A stretch of DNA of 64,000 bases from Rebecca billardiae RCC1528 (Eukaryota > Haptophyta): NCBI GenBank assembly GCA_965240325.2, contig OZ251225.1, positions 434,001-498,000 on the forward strand, in the 5' to 3' direction. Positions 9,914-18,474 of this stretch are shown piece after piece (position 1 is the stretch's first letter; every line of letters starts with the position of its first letter). The notes beneath the pieces are model-generated. The model did not search any database, had not been told where the DNA came from, and was given only the letters and a program-made list of their open reading frames with translations. The position numbers and the translations under genes are program-made.

Positions 9914-9968
9914 TAGATAGATAGATATAGATAGATAGATCGATAGATCTAGACGATAGATAGATATA
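9914..9968. repeat. (GATA)n-type microsatellite
   Basis: Interrupted GATA and GATATA units over about 55 bases, in the convergent intergenic spacer. Confidence 0.75.
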
Positions 9969-10122
9969 GGCCATTTAATTACATTGAGGGAAATTCCGCC
10001 CCTCATATATTAGGTACCCGCCGACCGGAGCGCAACGGTATCACAGGCTCCGCCGGTACTCGCCACTCGGCACTGCTGGCCGTACTTGTTTGCAGGCTTG
10101 TCGTCGGACACTGTAATCTGTA

Positions 10123-10893
10123 TCAATCGGATCCCTTGGCCGACCGCCGCTTACTTGTGCGCTGCGCCGATGAGTGGGATGGCTGCCGCTTTGTGGGCCG
10201 TTCCGGACTCGCAGAACCCCGTTTGGATGCCGATCGAGATGCCGCCCGCAAAGCCTTATCTTGCGCCGCAGTGCCTGCCTCCTCGAGCAGCCGCGAGACG
10301 CCCTCCTCTGCGGCTGCGCCGTGGGCCACCCCCCCGCCGGCTTGTCGTACACCAAAGGACCATTCGCCGAGGTTAGTGGCGAGCACCTTGATGGCGTACG
10401 CCAGAGAGTAGCACTCCTGCGCCCATGTGCGCGCCTCCGTATCCGTCGGGTGCGAAACCCCATTCGCAGCTGCCAGCGCCCGAGCCCATGCTGCCGCGTC
10501 CTCTGCAGCAGTAGCATCAGAACTTAGCGCGCTCAGCATCTCCCGTGTGCTGGTCAGCCGCGCAGCTTGGGGCGTGGTCACCAAGCACGCCGTCAGGACG
10601 CACTGCAGCTGGGCCGCGTCCAACTCCCACCGACCCACCACACGAGCCCGGCTCCCAGGGCCCAGTGGCTCACCGGTGACTGCGCACACCGAGTGCGATG
10701 CGACGCTCTCAGCGATCGCTGCCTTCAGGCCCTTGTCGCTTCGGCCGGTGCACAGCGCGGCCAGAGCGCTTGCGGGCGAGCCTTGAAGCGGGAGAAAGTC
10801 GGGACAGAGTCGAGGGCATCGGGCATGTAGCGTGCTCACCAGCTTTCCCACGCTGCCCTCCACGCTGCCACCCGATGTCGCGGGGGCAGCCAT
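10123..10893 (-). CDS. protein of unknown function
   Basis: The 256-residue protein is read from the ATG at 10893, and I do not recognise the family. Residues 1-55 are Ala/Ser/Gly-rich. The middle (about 60-190) looks folded and helical, with three cysteines in VCAVTGEPLG, LQCVLTACLV and a conserved-looking TWAQECYSLAYAIKVLATNL segment. The last 45 residues are a basic, Ser-rich tail (KRGSASPERPTKRQPSHSS, TSKRRSAK) that resembles a nuclear localisation region. It starts 107 bp from the opposite-strand dimethylformamidase-like gene, so the two probably share a promoter region. Support for coding comes from the clean frame and the divergent arrangement. Confidence 0.6.
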   Translation of the reverse strand: MAAPATSGGSVEGSVGKLVSTLHARCPRLCPDFLPLQGSPASALAALCTGRSDKGLKAAIAESVASHSVCAVTGEPLGPGSRARVVGRWELDAAQLQCVLTACLVTTPQAARLTSTREMLSALSSDATAAEDAAAWARALAAANGVSHPTDTEARTWAQECYSLAYAIKVLATNLGEWSFGVRQAGGGVAHGAAAEEGVSRLLEEAGTAAQDKALRAASRSASKRGSASPERPTKRQPSHSSAQRTSKRRSAKGSD

Positions 10894-11000
10894 CGCCCTG
10901 ATCGACGTGGCCGACGCGAGAGGCCGCGCCAGTCCGGACGAAATCACATGTCAAGTCCTGGATTTCGGCAAGCACTCCTTGGTCGAGGACGGCCGTCAAA

Positions 11001-13325
11001 ATGTCGCGACGGCCACGATCGATTGGTCGGAGCAGCACGGCGAGGAGCGCCGTGCTGCTCCTCGCCGTACCCTGTGGGCTTCTTGCGGAGAATCCGATCG
11101 TCGTGGAAAATCGCCTGCCGGGCTCGCCCCCCACCGAGTGGGACGTGAATGGCGCTGGCGACCTCAGCTTGCAGGGCTTTGCGCGGCAGCAGAGCTATGT
11201 CGCAGGCGAGGTTGTCGAGATCGCAGTCCAGACCGACAGCCGCGATTGGCAGGCGCACATCTATCGGCTCGGCTACTACGGTGGAGCGGGAGCGCGCCTT
11301 GTTGCGCGCGCGTCGCCGATCCGCGACGCCGCCCGCCTCGGCTCCGCGTGCAACTTCGAGCCTGACACTCTGCTGTATGACTGCGGCGCGTGGCCTACGG
11401 CCGTGGCGTGGCGCTCGCCGCCGAACGCGACGAGTGGCCTGTACTTTGCGCGGCTGGTTCGGTTCGACGCACCCAGTGGCGGTGAGGAGAGCTGGCGTGC
11501 GGACGGCGCGGTCATGGATGAGGCGACGGCCGCGCTCTTCGGCAAAGGCGGCCGCGATGAGAGGCCTCAGCCGGTGCCACACGCATACGGCGCGCTCGGC
11601 TTTGGCAAGCTGCGCGATGAGCTCGCACAGCCGAGGGCGTCGCACGTGTGGTTCGTGCTGCGTGAGGCCACCCCGGACGATGGTATCGCCGACGACGTCG
11701 GGACCGCCGACGCCCTCGACGCGCAGCCCGCGCGTCGCGCGCGCTCGCTGCTCTTCCAGACGTCCGACAGCACGTGGCAGGCGTACAACCGGTGGGGCGG
11801 CAGCGGGCTGTACGGCGGCAAGGGCGTCGGGCATGGGTGGCGGGACTACGGCGGCGGCGGGCTTGACCGCGTGCAGCCCTCCCGCCGCGCGTACAAGGTC
11901 TCGTACAACCGGCCACTTGTCACGCGCGACTACCGCTCGGTGAACATGCCCCTCGGAGCCGAGTACGCCGCCGTGCGCTGGCTCGAGCGGAACGGGTACG
12001 ACGTGCGCTATGCGGCTGCGTTCGACGTGCACCGGCTGGGAGGCCGGCTGCTCCGCCGGTACGGCACGTTCCTGAGCGTCGGGCACGACGAGTACTGGAG
12101 TGGGCCGCAGCGCTCCGCCGTCGAGCGCGCGCGCGCCCACGGCGTGCACCTCGTCTTCATGAGCGGCAACGAGGCGTTCTGGCGAGTGCGCTGGGAGCGC
12201 GGCGGGCGCACGCTCGTGTGCTTCAAGGAGACGCAGGCGGACGCCAAGCTCGACCCCGCGCCCGCCGAGTGGACGGGCACATTCCGCGACGGGCGCGCGA
12301 TCAACCCGCTCGGCGCGGCGCCAGAGAACGCGCTGAGTGGCGCGCTCTTCACCGCCAACGCCTGGATTCACGAGGCGGTCGAGGTGCCCGCGAGGATGGC
12401 GCGGCTGCGGCCGTGGCGCGCCTCTGCGCTCGGCGAGCGCGTGCGCGAGAGCACGGGCCGGGCGCGGCTCCTCCGAGGCAGCCTCGGCCACGAGTTCGAC
12501 GAGGACATCCCGAACGGCCACCGGCCGCGCGGCCTCGTCCGGCTTAGCGAGGCGACCGTTGACGGTGTGATGTACGTGCAGGATGGCGGCGCGCTGTACG
12601 ACACAGGCTCGGCCACGCACCGCGTCGTCGCGTTCCGAGACACGGGCTCGGGTGCGCTCACTCTCGGCTTCGGCACCGTGCAATGGGCGTGGGCGCTCGA
12701 CCCGCATCACGACGGCGCGAGTGGCGTCCCTCCGGAGCGTGCCAACCCACTCAACACGCGCGTGCGCGCAGACCGAGACGGGCCGGACGCAGCCGCGCAG
12801 CAGTTCACCGTGAACATGCTCGGTGAGATGGGCGCGCACGGCGCGACGCTCGAGGCCGGGCTCGTGCCAGCGAGCGCGTCGACGGACGTGCGAGCGCCTG
12901 TCTCCTGCGTCCGCCAGCGAAGCGCGGCGGCACTCGTCGTGGCCGCTGCGGACGCGGATGGCGCGGTCGCGGCCGTCGAGTGCTCTTTGGATGGAGGGCG
13001 CAGCTGGCTGCCGGCCGAGCCGGCCAGCAGCGAGCTGATGTGCGACTGGCTGCTGCGCGTGCCTGAGCGCGCGGCCGCCGAGAACGCCACATGCGTCGCT
13101 GTGGACGACAGCTTCAACCTCGAGCGTGCGCCGACGCGTGATGCGGCTGGAGGCGGACCCCTCGCACCGAGTCCCGACTGTGACGCTGGCTATGATGCTG
13201 GGGCCTTGTCCGGCTACGGCGACGGTGCTACCAAGTTGCCAGCCGAGGCTTCGTGGGCCCGGGCCCCACGCGACACTGCTGATGGTGAAGGGGCAGACCG
13301 TCCCGGTGACCGCGATGAGCTGTGA
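11001..13325 (+). CDS. N,N-dimethylformamidase beta-subunit-like protein with signal peptide and C-terminal RDEL
   Basis: The 774-residue intronless gene belongs to the family of the large subunit of bacterial N,N-dimethylformamidase, which hydrolyses dimethylformamide to dimethylamine and formate. The N-terminal beta domain carries LPGSPPTEWDVNGAGDLSLQ (about 39-58) and HIYRLGYYGGAGARLV. The catalytic domain has TWQAYNRWGG (258-267), SYNRPL (301-306), FLSVGHDEYWSGP (357-369), FMSGNEAFWRVRWE (386-399) and AEWTGTFRDGRAINPLG. In the structurally studied enzyme a mononuclear iron is held by two Tyr and a Glu. Tyr365 and Glu391 are candidate ligands (inference). Residues 12-29 form a hydrophobic secretion signal (ARSAVLLLAVPCGLLA), and the last four residues, RDEL, look like an ER-retention tag. 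The real amide substrate is unknown. Confidence 0.85.
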   Translation: MSRRPRSIGRSSTARSAVLLLAVPCGLLAENPIVVENRLPGSPPTEWDVNGAGDLSLQGFARQQSYVAGEVVEIAVQTDSRDWQAHIYRLGYYGGAGARLVARASPIRDAARLGSACNFEPDTLLYDCGAWPTAVAWRSPPNATSGLYFARLVRFDAPSGGEESWRADGAVMDEATAALFGKGGRDERPQPVPHAYGALGFGKLRDELAQPRASHVWFVLREATPDDGIADDVGTADALDAQPARRARSLLFQTSDSTWQAYNRWGGSGLYGGKGVGHGWRDYGGGGLDRVQPSRRAYKVSYNRPLVTRDYRSVNMPLGAEYAAVRWLERNGYDVRYAAAFDVHRLGGRLLRRYGTFLSVGHDEYWSGPQRSAVERARAHGVHLVFMSGNEAFWRVRWERGGRTLVCFKETQADAKLDPAPAEWTGTFRDGRAINPLGAAPENALSGALFTANAWIHEAVEVPARMARLRPWRASALGERVRESTGRARLLRGSLGHEFDEDIPNGHRPRGLVRLSEATVDGVMYVQDGGALYDTGSATHRVVAFRDTGSGALTLGFGTVQWAWALDPHHDGASGVPPERANPLNTRVRADRDGPDAAAQQFTVNMLGEMGAHGATLEAGLVPASASTDVRAPVSCVRQRSAAALVVAAADADGAVAAVECSLDGGRSWLPAEPASSELMCDWLLRVPERAAAENATCVAVDDSFNLERAPTRDAAGGGPLAPSPDCDAGYDAGALSGYGDGATKLPAEASWARAPRDTADGEGADRPGDRDEL

Positions 13326-14172
13326 TTGATGCCAGCTAGCCCCAGCAGCCGCCGCATGCTGATGAGTGGCAGCACTGCCGTTGATCGTCACTATTCACTG
13401 ACACTGAGTACTGCTGACTTGTTCGTTGCTGCCACGTCGTGAAATATATAGCTAGTATAGCTTAGTTTGATCATTGATGATGAATGATGACGATGACAAA
13501 TTCAGATTTAGAATTAAGTCGTACGTACGCGACGCGCATATATTATTCCGTAGTCCGGTAGCTAAATAATAAGACGACTACTACCGAATATATAACTATA
13601 TACACGTGTTGGTCAACCACAGTACGTATTGACATTGATGAGTGATGTCATTGTCCACGGTGCCGACACTGCCGTCACGTGCCGTGGCCTGCCAGTGCCG
13701 CACTGCCTGCTGCTGTCGCTGGCGCCGCTCGGCCGCTCAGGCCCTCGGGCTCAGGCCGGGGCCGGAGGCGATGGCGCAGTTTATAGCCCGCGCGCCATCA
13801 GGCTCAGATGTCTATAGATAGCCACTGCTACTGCTGTTATGCCGGTCCTAGTATGATGCGCATCGTCATGATTCTCTGATACTACAAATTTTCAGACCAG
13901 GGCGGCGCTCGTCTCCGCGAGCCCGGAGCGGCCGGAGCCCGACTGACGGACAGAGTACGCCTGCCGTGCTCAGCATCGGGGCGGCCTGCGCGGTAGTGCG
14001 CCTGTCCGGGACTGACGCGCGCCCGAGCCGGCTCCGCACGCCGATTCGGCACGCCCGTTCGGCGCGGCTGCAAACATGCATCGACAATTCGGCATCATCG
14101 CGATGATCGATCGTCCTTCGCATTAACCGTCCGAACTGGCCCAGCGGGGCCCAGCGCAAGGCTTTGTGAGCA
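13326..14172. other. intergenic stretch, no gene recognised
   Basis: About 850 bases lie between two convergent genes. The part from 13440 to 13640 is AT-rich with TATATA runs; the rest is GC-rich. I see no coding signal, and the open frames on both strands are short. Confidence 0.5.
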
Positions 14173-14700
14173 TCACTCCCCGTCGCCTACACCTGGGGTG
14201 CCGACGAAGATCTCGTCATCGCTCGTTGCGCGCTTTTTGCGACTCTCGATCTTCTTGGAAATGCGCTCCAGATTCTTCTCACGCCTGTCCAGGTCGAACT
14301 TGAGGAGAGCTGCGCCGAGGACGAGTGCGCCGAGATCAATGCCCAGGTTTTTGAATGCCTCGAGCCCGGTGTCGCCAGTGGCGAGCATGCGCGTGAAAGC
14401 AATGTACGAGGAGGCAAAACCACCGAGAATCATGCCCGCGTAAACAAAGAATCGCAGGCCGCGGAAGGGCGCGGAGATCTCATCCTTCATCCGCGCTTCC
14501 CTCGAGAACTTCTCGCCGTCGTACATGGCGATGGCTGGACGAGACGAGCATGGAGAGAGCGCCGAGCGGCGCAGGCAAGAAGACACGGTCGGTTGCAGAT
14601 GCAATGCGCCGACAGCGCGATGCGTTGCTCCGGCCACGCCCATGACGAGCGTGGCCGTGAGCACGAGCGACAGCCGGCCGATCGACGACCTCATCATCAT
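14173..14700 (-). CDS. LPA1: LPA1-like (DUF3493) thylakoid membrane protein, plastid-targeted
   Basis: The 175-residue protein has a C-terminal half matching the low-PSII-accumulation/Rep27 domain (DUF3493), a thylakoid membrane factor for photosystem II assembly. KDEISAPFRGLRFFVYAGMI (72-91) opens the domain, and membrane spans lie at about 82-104 and 121-137. FDLDRREKNLERI (135-147) is the signature close. Residues 4-25 (RSSIGRLSLVLTATLVMGVAGA) form an ER signal peptide. The following Ser/Arg-rich stretch to about residue 58 looks like a transit peptide, together the two-part leader of complex plastids. The TPR part of plant LPA1 is absent. It is head-to-head with the cytochrome b5 fusion gene, 73 bp apart. 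Confidence 0.85.
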   Translation of the reverse strand: MMMRSSIGRLSLVLTATLVMGVAGATHRAVGALHLQPTVSSCLRRSALSPCSSRPAIAMYDGEKFSREARMKDEISAPFRGLRFFVYAGMILGGFASSYIAFTRMLATGDTGLEAFKNLGIDLGALVLGAALLKFDLDRREKNLERISKKIESRKKRATSDDEIFVGTPGVGDGE

Positions 14701-14773
14701 GCGGCGGCCACGCAAGTTCCCCCACCGACGACGCTGCCTACGGCATCCACAACACGTGGAAAACGCGCGCACG

Positions 14774-16477
14774 ATGCCGAGCGGTGCAGCCACGCGCGCG
14801 GCGCAAGCGCGACGCCTCACCCGCGCCGATGTGGCTCGGCGCAGCTCGCCGGCGGAGGCGTGGGTGATCGTCGATGATCGCGTGTACGACGTCACCAAGT
14901 TTGCCGATCTGCACCCCGGTGGCGCGCGGCTGCTGCACGAGTATGCGGGCAAGGATGCGACGGCCGTGTTCTTCCAGCTGCACAGACGCGAGGTGCTCGA
15001 CAAGTTTGGGGCGCAGATGCTCGTCGGCACGCTAGATGGCGCATCACCTGAGCTACCGCCGCCACCCCTTGTCAGCTCCGTCCCGTTCGCCGAGAATGCG
15101 TGGCTTCGCGACGCGCACTCATCTCCCTACTACACGGAGTCACACCGGCGCTTCCACACTGCCGTGCGAGAGCTGCTGCGCTCAATCCAGCCCGAGGCAG
15201 ACCGCGCCGAGACAGCTGGTGCGGCGCCGACGCCCGAAATGTTCCGTAGGCTGGGCACGGCGGGCTACCTCGCGTGCCGCATCGGCCCCGCCGTGATGCC
15301 GCTGATGCCGCACATCTCGCTGCCAGGCGGCGTCGCGCCCGCTGAGTTTGACTACTTCCACGAGATGATCGCGCACGAGGAGATGGGGATGCTGGGGTGC
15401 CCGGCGTACGCCGACGGGCTTGGGGGCGGCATGGTGATCGGCCTGCCGCCCGTCCTCGTCTTTGGCGAGCCCTCGCTCGCCCAGCGCGTCGCGCGCGACG
15501 TGCTCTCAGGCAGCCGTCAGATCGCGCTCGCCATCTCCGAGCCATTTGCCGGCTCGGACGTGGCCAACATCAAGGCGACGGCGGTGCGCAGTGCGGACGG
15601 GTCGCACTTCGTGGTGAACGGCGTGAAGAAGTGGATCACGAACGGCACCTTCGCGCACTACTTCGCCACCGCCGTGCGCACGGGGGGCGAGGGCATCGGC
15701 GGCATCAGCCTGCTGCTGATCGAGCGCTCAGAGGGGCTCAGCACGGACCAGATCAAGGTGATGTACGGCAGCGCGGCGGGCACGGCGCTCGTGACGTTGG
15801 ACAACGTGCGCGTGCCCGCTTCCAATCTGCTCGGCGAGGAGAACGGCGGCTTCCGCTGCATCATGTTCAACTTCAACCACGAGCGCTGTGCGTGCGGCCG
15901 CGAGCGCACGCGGCCAGCGCTGCGCGCCCCCGGCCGGCGCTTGCTGCGGGTGCGCAGCGCACCACGCGCTGAGACCCTGTATCGTGCGCGCAACCTCGCC
16001 ACTCCGCGCGCCGCAGGGCTGATCAACGCGGGCGTGCTGCGCGGCACACGCGCCGTGCTCGAGGAGTGCTTCAAGTGGGCGCACCAGCGCGAGACCTTTG
16101 GCTCGAAGCTCACGGACAAGCCAGTGATTCGAGAGAAGCTGGCACGCATGGCGATGCAGGTGGACGCGGCGCACGCGTGGCTCGAGTCGATCACGTTCCA
16201 GATGACGCGCATGAGCTACGAGGAGCAGGCCCGCCAGTTGGCGGGTCCGATCGCGCTCCACAAGCTGCTCGTCACGCGCACGGCGACGCTCGTCGCCGAC
16301 GAGGCCATGCAGATCTTCGGCGGCCGCTCGCTCACGCAGACTGGGATGGGGCGGTATGTCGAGCGCTTCTGGCGCACCGTCAAGTTCGGCGCGATCCTCG
16401 GCGGCTCGGAGGAGATCATGGCCGACCTTGGTATCAAGCAGGCCCTGCGCAACTGGCCGCCGCAGGCGCGCCTGTGA
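14774..16477 (+). CDS. cytochrome b5-acyl-CoA dehydrogenase fusion (one intron)
   Basis: The likely mRNA joins 14774-15887 and 16017-16477, giving 524 residues. Residues about 20-85 are a cytochrome b5 domain with the heme motif HPGG (47-50) and a second heme histidine, probably His70. From about residue 150 the protein is an acyl-CoA dehydrogenase that oxidises acyl-CoA at the alpha-beta bond with FAD. Its motifs are ISEPFAGSDVANIKATA, VNGVKKWITNG, NFNHERW, the QIFGGRSLTQTG block and a C-terminal LGGSEEIM. The intron (129 nt, GT to AG) is in phase and has no stop, so it could be read through. Splicing is preferred because it restores NHERW followed by LINAGVLRG. An upstream in-frame ATG at 14699 is also possible. 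Such fusions are known in fungi and protists; the b5 domain may pass electrons to or from the flavin. Confidence 0.88.
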   Translation: MPSGAATRAAQARRLTRADVARRSSPAEAWVIVDDRVYDVTKFADLHPGGARLLHEYAGKDATAVFFQLHRREVLDKFGAQMLVGTLDGASPELPPPPLVSSVPFAENAWLRDAHSSPYYTESHRRFHTAVRELLRSIQPEADRAETAGAAPTPEMFRRLGTAGYLACRIGPAVMPLMPHISLPGGVAPAEFDYFHEMIAHEEMGMLGCPAYADGLGGGMVIGLPPVLVFGEPSLAQRVARDVLSGSRQIALAISEPFAGSDVANIKATAVRSADGSHFVVNGVKKWITNGTFAHYFATAVRTGGEGIGGISLLLIERSEGLSTDQIKVMYGSAAGTALVTLDNVRVPASNLLGEENGGFRCIMFNFNHERCACGRERTRPALRAPGRRLLRVRSAPRAETLYRARNLATPRAAGLINAGVLRGTRAVLEECFKWAHQRETFGSKLTDKPVIREKLARMAMQVDAAHAWLESITFQMTRMSYEEQARQLAGPIALHKLLVTRTATLVADEAMQIFGGRSLTQTGMGRYVERFWRTVKFGAILGGSEEIMADLGIKQALRNWPPQARL

Positions 16478-16798
16478 TGCCCCAGCCTGACCCTCTCGTG
16501 AGCGGAGGAAGCCAGTAGCCAGCGGGTCCCGCTGGTGTTGCATGCCTGTTCACTGTTGCCTGTTGCCGTGTTGGCTGGCCTGGCCGCGAGATACTATAGT
16601 TTCGTCGGGGCGTCGGACGATTATCGTATATGGGGCGGCTTCCGCCAGTCGCCCGCCGGCTCGCCCGCCTAGCCAGACTGCCAGTCCGCTAAGCTGGTAC
16701 TCAGCGGTAGTCACGTCCGAGGTCGAGAGTTACGCGGCGGCGGAGCAGCATATATCATCGCGTAGTCATCAGATTATTAAGGGCTAGTAGCTAGAGTA

Positions 16799-16801
<3 letters not shown>

Positions 16802-16880
<79 letters not shown>
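16802..16880. repeat. (AG)n microsatellite
   Basis: About 39 uninterrupted AG dinucleotides, the longest simple repeat in the window. Confidence 0.95.
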
Positions 16881-16884
<4 letters not shown>

Positions 16885-16995
16885 CGTCGTAGAGTACAGC
16901 AGTTAAATAACGACAGTAGCATCAGCATCAGAGTCTCATAGACTATATCAGCGCAGTAGTCGTAGAGGCGGTCGTCAGTAGTCACTACTTAAATA

Positions 16996-17516
16996 CAGGC
17001 AATCGCGGGCAATAAGAACTCAGAAGTCAGAGATCTCACGGCTGCTAGTCTCGGTTTCTTAGCCGTTCGGTAGCCCGAGCGCCGACGGAGTCTCAGTTTC
17101 CGTTAGCTAGGTCCGCCCGCCGCGCAGGCGCGGGGGGCGCAGGGGTGCAGAGCCCCCCGCTGCTAAGTCGTATTTAGGCCCGGCCTGCGAGGCCGAAGAA
17201 ATATTTTGGGCCATTTTGGAGCAAATCTGGCATGATGCTGCATATGGATGCCGCGGTGCACTGGCCAGGACTCAGTCATCAGGAGAAGTCGGGACTTGGC
17301 CTGTACTCGTAGTCGGGCCGCGCGCCGCGTCCCACGGGCACTGCGCCTGGGCAGACGACTCGTCAGCCGCGACACGACGTGGTCCCTGTTTCTTACTTAG
17401 TGTGACTATGCGTATAGCGAACCAGCCAATCGCTAGTCTCAGTTTCTAGGCCAGATCCGCAGATAGCAAGCCCCAGTTTCTTAACGTGACAGCTCCTTAT
17501 TGCCCGCGATTGCCTG
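16996..17516. mobile_element. MITE-like element with perfect 21-bp terminal inverted repeats, TA-flanked
   Basis: CAGGCAATCGCGGGCAATAA (plus one more base) at 16996-17016 reappears perfectly inverted at 17496-17516, and both outer flanks are TA. That is a 2-bp TA target duplication, as made by Tc1/mariner-type transposases. The 521-bp interior encodes nothing convincing. It contains four scattered variants of TAGTCTCAGTTTCTTAG (near 17047, 17090, 17434 and 17472), so it has internal repeats as well. I infer a non-autonomous DNA transposon; the superfamily is tentative. Confidence 0.75.
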
Positions 17517-17659
17517 TAGGACTAGGTCGTCAGACGACCTGAGGAGTTAGGAATAGGAGTATCATAGAAAACTTATTTACGGTCGTCTGCTAGGCCACTG
17601 CTTTATAATAATAGGAAAGGCGGCTGCTGCTGTGGCACTGCGCTGCAGACAGGGCTCCA

Positions 17660-18110
17660 AGACGGTACACCGGACACCGGTAAAACTAAATACCGTACCG
17701 GTGCGTAAGCTACCGGTGCGTACCGGTATGTACCGCCACAAATTGCCGCGCACCCGGGTGAGTGAGAGCCCGGGAGGCCGGTCGTGTGCGCCCGGACCAC
17801 AGCACCCGCGAATACGGACCGTACGCGGAGCTGTCAGTGTCAGTGTCCGAGGTGAGGTCGGAGTCACTCACTCTCAGGGAAGGCGACTCAGTACTGTACG
17901 CCGCGATTTCGTCGTCCGTCCAATGATAATAATTGGGCCATGTTTCTATCAGTAAATAGGCCCGCCAAAAGTTTTCTTCGGGCCGGCGGGGCCCCGGGGC
18001 CGGGGGGGACACCCCCCCGCCGACCCCCCCGCGGTGCGCGCACCGGTGTACCGCGGTACACCGGCGCCTACGGCACCGGTGCACCGGTACGCGTACCGAG
18101 CACCGGATGG
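17660..18110. repeat. CCGGT-rich palindrome cluster
   Basis: Two clusters of ACCGGT/GGTACC-type palindromes at about 17665-17740 and 18040-18110 face each other around a spacer. The second includes a perfect 22-bp palindrome at 18043-18064 built on CCGGTGTACCG. The two clusters are imperfect inverted copies of one another, so this may be a decayed inverted-repeat element. A C-run and G-run lie at 18000-18030. Confidence 0.6.
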
Positions 18111-18185
18111 ACGATCTTTATTGAGCCCTGGCTGCGCGCGTTCCGACAAAGTGGCGTGACTCAGTATCTATATATATCATCATCA

Positions 18186-18263
18186 ATATATATATCTATA
18201 TCTATATCTATATCTATATCTATATCTATATCTATATAGATATAGATATAGATATATAGATAT
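18186..18263. repeat. TATATC/GATATA hexanucleotide repeat forming a long hairpin
   Basis: A run of (TATATC)n passes directly into its complement (TATAGA)n with the centre near 18236, so the array is self-complementary over most of its length. Confidence 0.85.
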
Positions 18264-18474
18264 CATTGCTGACGACTCGGACCGATTGACGCTGCTGCTG
18301 AGTCAGAGTGCGGCAGTGGCGGCCTGTGCCGGTGCCCGAGCACTTATGGCAGCACTGTCGCAGCACACACCCTCGTCCGCCAGCTGGCAGCTGAGAGGCT
18401 CTGACTGCGAGAGATATGATTCTGCTGGCACCCAGGGACAGGGTACGTCCGCTCATGAGACATGATGTCACGCA

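Larger units (their letters stand above)
8565..10122. other. intergenic stretch with microsatellites
   Basis: About 1.56 kb lies between the convergent ends of PABPN1 and the gene at 10123. It holds GT-rich sequence near 9170-9190, an (AT)n tract at about 9652-9669 and a GATA-type tract at about 9914-9968. The open frames here are GC-driven, overlap one another in several frames and match nothing I recognise. Confidence 0.5.
16478..18474. other. repeat-rich intergenic stretch
   Basis: These 2 kb separate two convergent genes and carry no recognisable gene. They hold a long (AG)n tract, a TA-flanked MITE, a cluster of CCGGT palindromes and a TATATC/GATATA hairpin repeat, each listed separately. 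Confidence 0.6.

Noticed and set aside
11001-13325. Bacterial contamination as the source of the dimethylformamidase-like gene
   Set aside because: It sits between eukaryotic genes with the same base composition, has a signal peptide and a C-terminal RDEL, and shares a divergent spacer with a neighbour, all of which favour an integrated nuclear gene.
10944-13391. 815-codon minus-strand open frame
   Set aside because: Antisense shadow of the dimethylformamidase-like gene. Composition is Arg/Ala/His-rich with no motif.
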